Part shown: in pieces, positions 6,597 through 7,226 of the stretch
Position numbering within the stretch: the stretch's first letter is position 1
Layout: each line of letters starts with the position of its first letter
From: Candidatus Onthomorpha intestinigallinarum
Lineage (GTDB): Bacteria > Bacteroidota > Bacteroidia > Bacteroidales > P3
Length of the DNA: 7,226 bases
Assembly (NCBI GenBank): GCA_019114015.1
Contig: DXGG01000139.1
Span: 1 to 7,226 of the forward strand
Reading direction: 5' to 3'
The notes under the pieces: model-generated
Seen by the model: the letters and a program-made list of their open reading frames with translations, nothing else
The model's database searches: none
What the model was told of the DNA's origin: nothing
Program-made: the position numbers and the translations under genes

Positions 6597-7226
6597 TTAT
6601 CTTAGTTTTAATGTTAATATTGTTGTTACTGCCAATATGATGCAAACAATCATGAATCTTTGTACGATTTTGGGCTCTGCATAGCCTTTTTTCTGATAAT
6701 GGTGATGCAGCGGAGCCATAAGGAACAGCCTTTTGCCTTCGCCATATTTTTTCTTTGTCATTTTGAAATATGAAACCTGCATGATTACAGACAGATTCTC
6801 GGCAATGAATATGCCGCACATTATTGGTATAAGGAGTTCTTTTCTTATCAATATTGCAAAAACGGCAATAATTCCGCCGATTGCCAAAGAGCCAGTGTCT
6901 CCCATAAATATCTGTGCAGGATAAGTGTTGTACCAAAGAAAGCCGAGAGTTGCTCCAACAAAGGCGGATATGTATATGGTCAATTCTCCGACGTTTGGTA
7001 TATACATTATGTCCAAATAGTTGGCGAAAATGATATTGCCCGACACCCATGCCAGTATTGCAAGACAAGAACCGATTATAGCCGAAGTGCCGGTTGCCAG
7101 TCCGTCTATGCCGTCCGTCAGGTTCGCACCGTTGGATATTGCCGTGATGAAAAATATGACGATTGGAATGAATACAATCCATGCGTAGTTCTTGTAATCC
7201 TTTCCTGTCCATTTGATGAGCCAACT
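6597..7226 (-). CDS. mraY: Phospho-N-acetylmuramoyl-pentapeptide transferase MraY (C-terminal half, runs off window edge)
   Basis: Integral membrane enzyme that transfers phospho-MurNAc-pentapeptide from UDP to undecaprenyl phosphate, giving lipid I on the inner face of the cytoplasmic membrane. Reading in frame from the right edge of the window gives 209 residues with no stop; the start lies outside. Visible family signatures are NGANLTDGIDGLATG (residues 32-46 of the visible part), the catalytic-aspartate region with MGDTGSLAIGG (108-118) and PLHHHYQKKGYAEPKI (172-187), which carries the histidine cluster. Hydrophobic segments at about 15-31, 50-70, 84-98, 112-128, 132-150 and 190-205 fit transmembrane helices. 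The C-terminus LTLKLR looks complete, so the unusual gene downstream does not come from damage to mraY. An internal GTG at 7046 is not the start, because the conserved frame continues upstream of it. The TAA stop lies 3 bp before the murD-like ORF, implying co-transcription. Confidence 0.97.
   Translation of the reverse strand, partial: SWLIKWTGKDYKNYAWIVFIPIVIFFITAISNGANLTDGIDGLATGTSAIIGSCLAILAWVSGNIIFANYLDIMYIPNVGELTIYISAFVGATLGFLWYNTYPAQIFMGDTGSLAIGGIIAVFAILIRKELLIPIMCGIFIAENLSVIMQVSYFKMTKKKYGEGKRLFLMAPLHHHYQKKGYAEPKIVQRFMIVCIILAVTTILTLKLR

Noticed and set aside
6502..7224. Minus-strand open frame of 240 codons spanning mraY and the start of the murD-like gene
   Set aside because: It is the wrong frame of mraY. 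The translation is rich in His, Arg and Cys with no hydrophobic segments, whereas the mraY frame has all the family motifs.

Overview
The window is a stretch of the division and cell wall (dcw) cluster of a Bacteroidota bacterium, probably of the order Bacteroidales. All genes lie on the minus strand and are read from the right end of the window to the left. In transcription order they are mraY (3' part only), a shortened murD-like gene, ftsW, murG, murC, ftsQ, ftsA and ftsZ (first 61 codons only). The Bacteroidota assignment is an inference. It rests on the gene order with no murB or ddl between murC and ftsQ, AT-rich leaders without Shine-Dalgarno sequences, and the flavour of the proteins, such as the FtsQ end in QAICTKK and the QEQNSFPG motif of MurG.

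The layout is very compact. Junctions are 3 bp (mraY/murD-like), 4 bp (murD-like/ftsW), a 17 bp overlap (ftsW/murG), 0 bp (murG/murC, TAAATG), an 8 bp overlap (murC/ftsQ) and 16 bp (ftsQ/ftsA). The only real gap is 99 bp between ftsA and ftsZ, and it contains a perfect 8 bp inverted repeat just upstream of the ftsZ start. No terminator, RNA gene, mobile element or CRISPR array is visible, and I see no real gene on the plus strand.

The genes form one pathway. MraY makes lipid I from the cytoplasmic UDP-MurNAc-pentapeptide, MurC (with MurD, E and F) builds that precursor, and MurG turns lipid I into lipid II. FtsW polymerises lipid II at the septum. FtsQ, FtsA and FtsZ are the division scaffold, the membrane tether and the ring polymer.

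The anomaly is the murD position. Instead of an enzyme of about 450 residues there is a clean 178-codon ORF that matches only the C-terminal part of MurD, from the end of the central domain onward. It has no UDP-binding domain and no P-loop, and the remaining substrate-site motifs are altered, yet the frame is open and both junctions are tight. As it stands it cannot be a working D-glutamate ligase. Either a complete murD lies elsewhere in the genome and this is a retained relic or repurposed domain, or this organism adds D-glutamate in another way.
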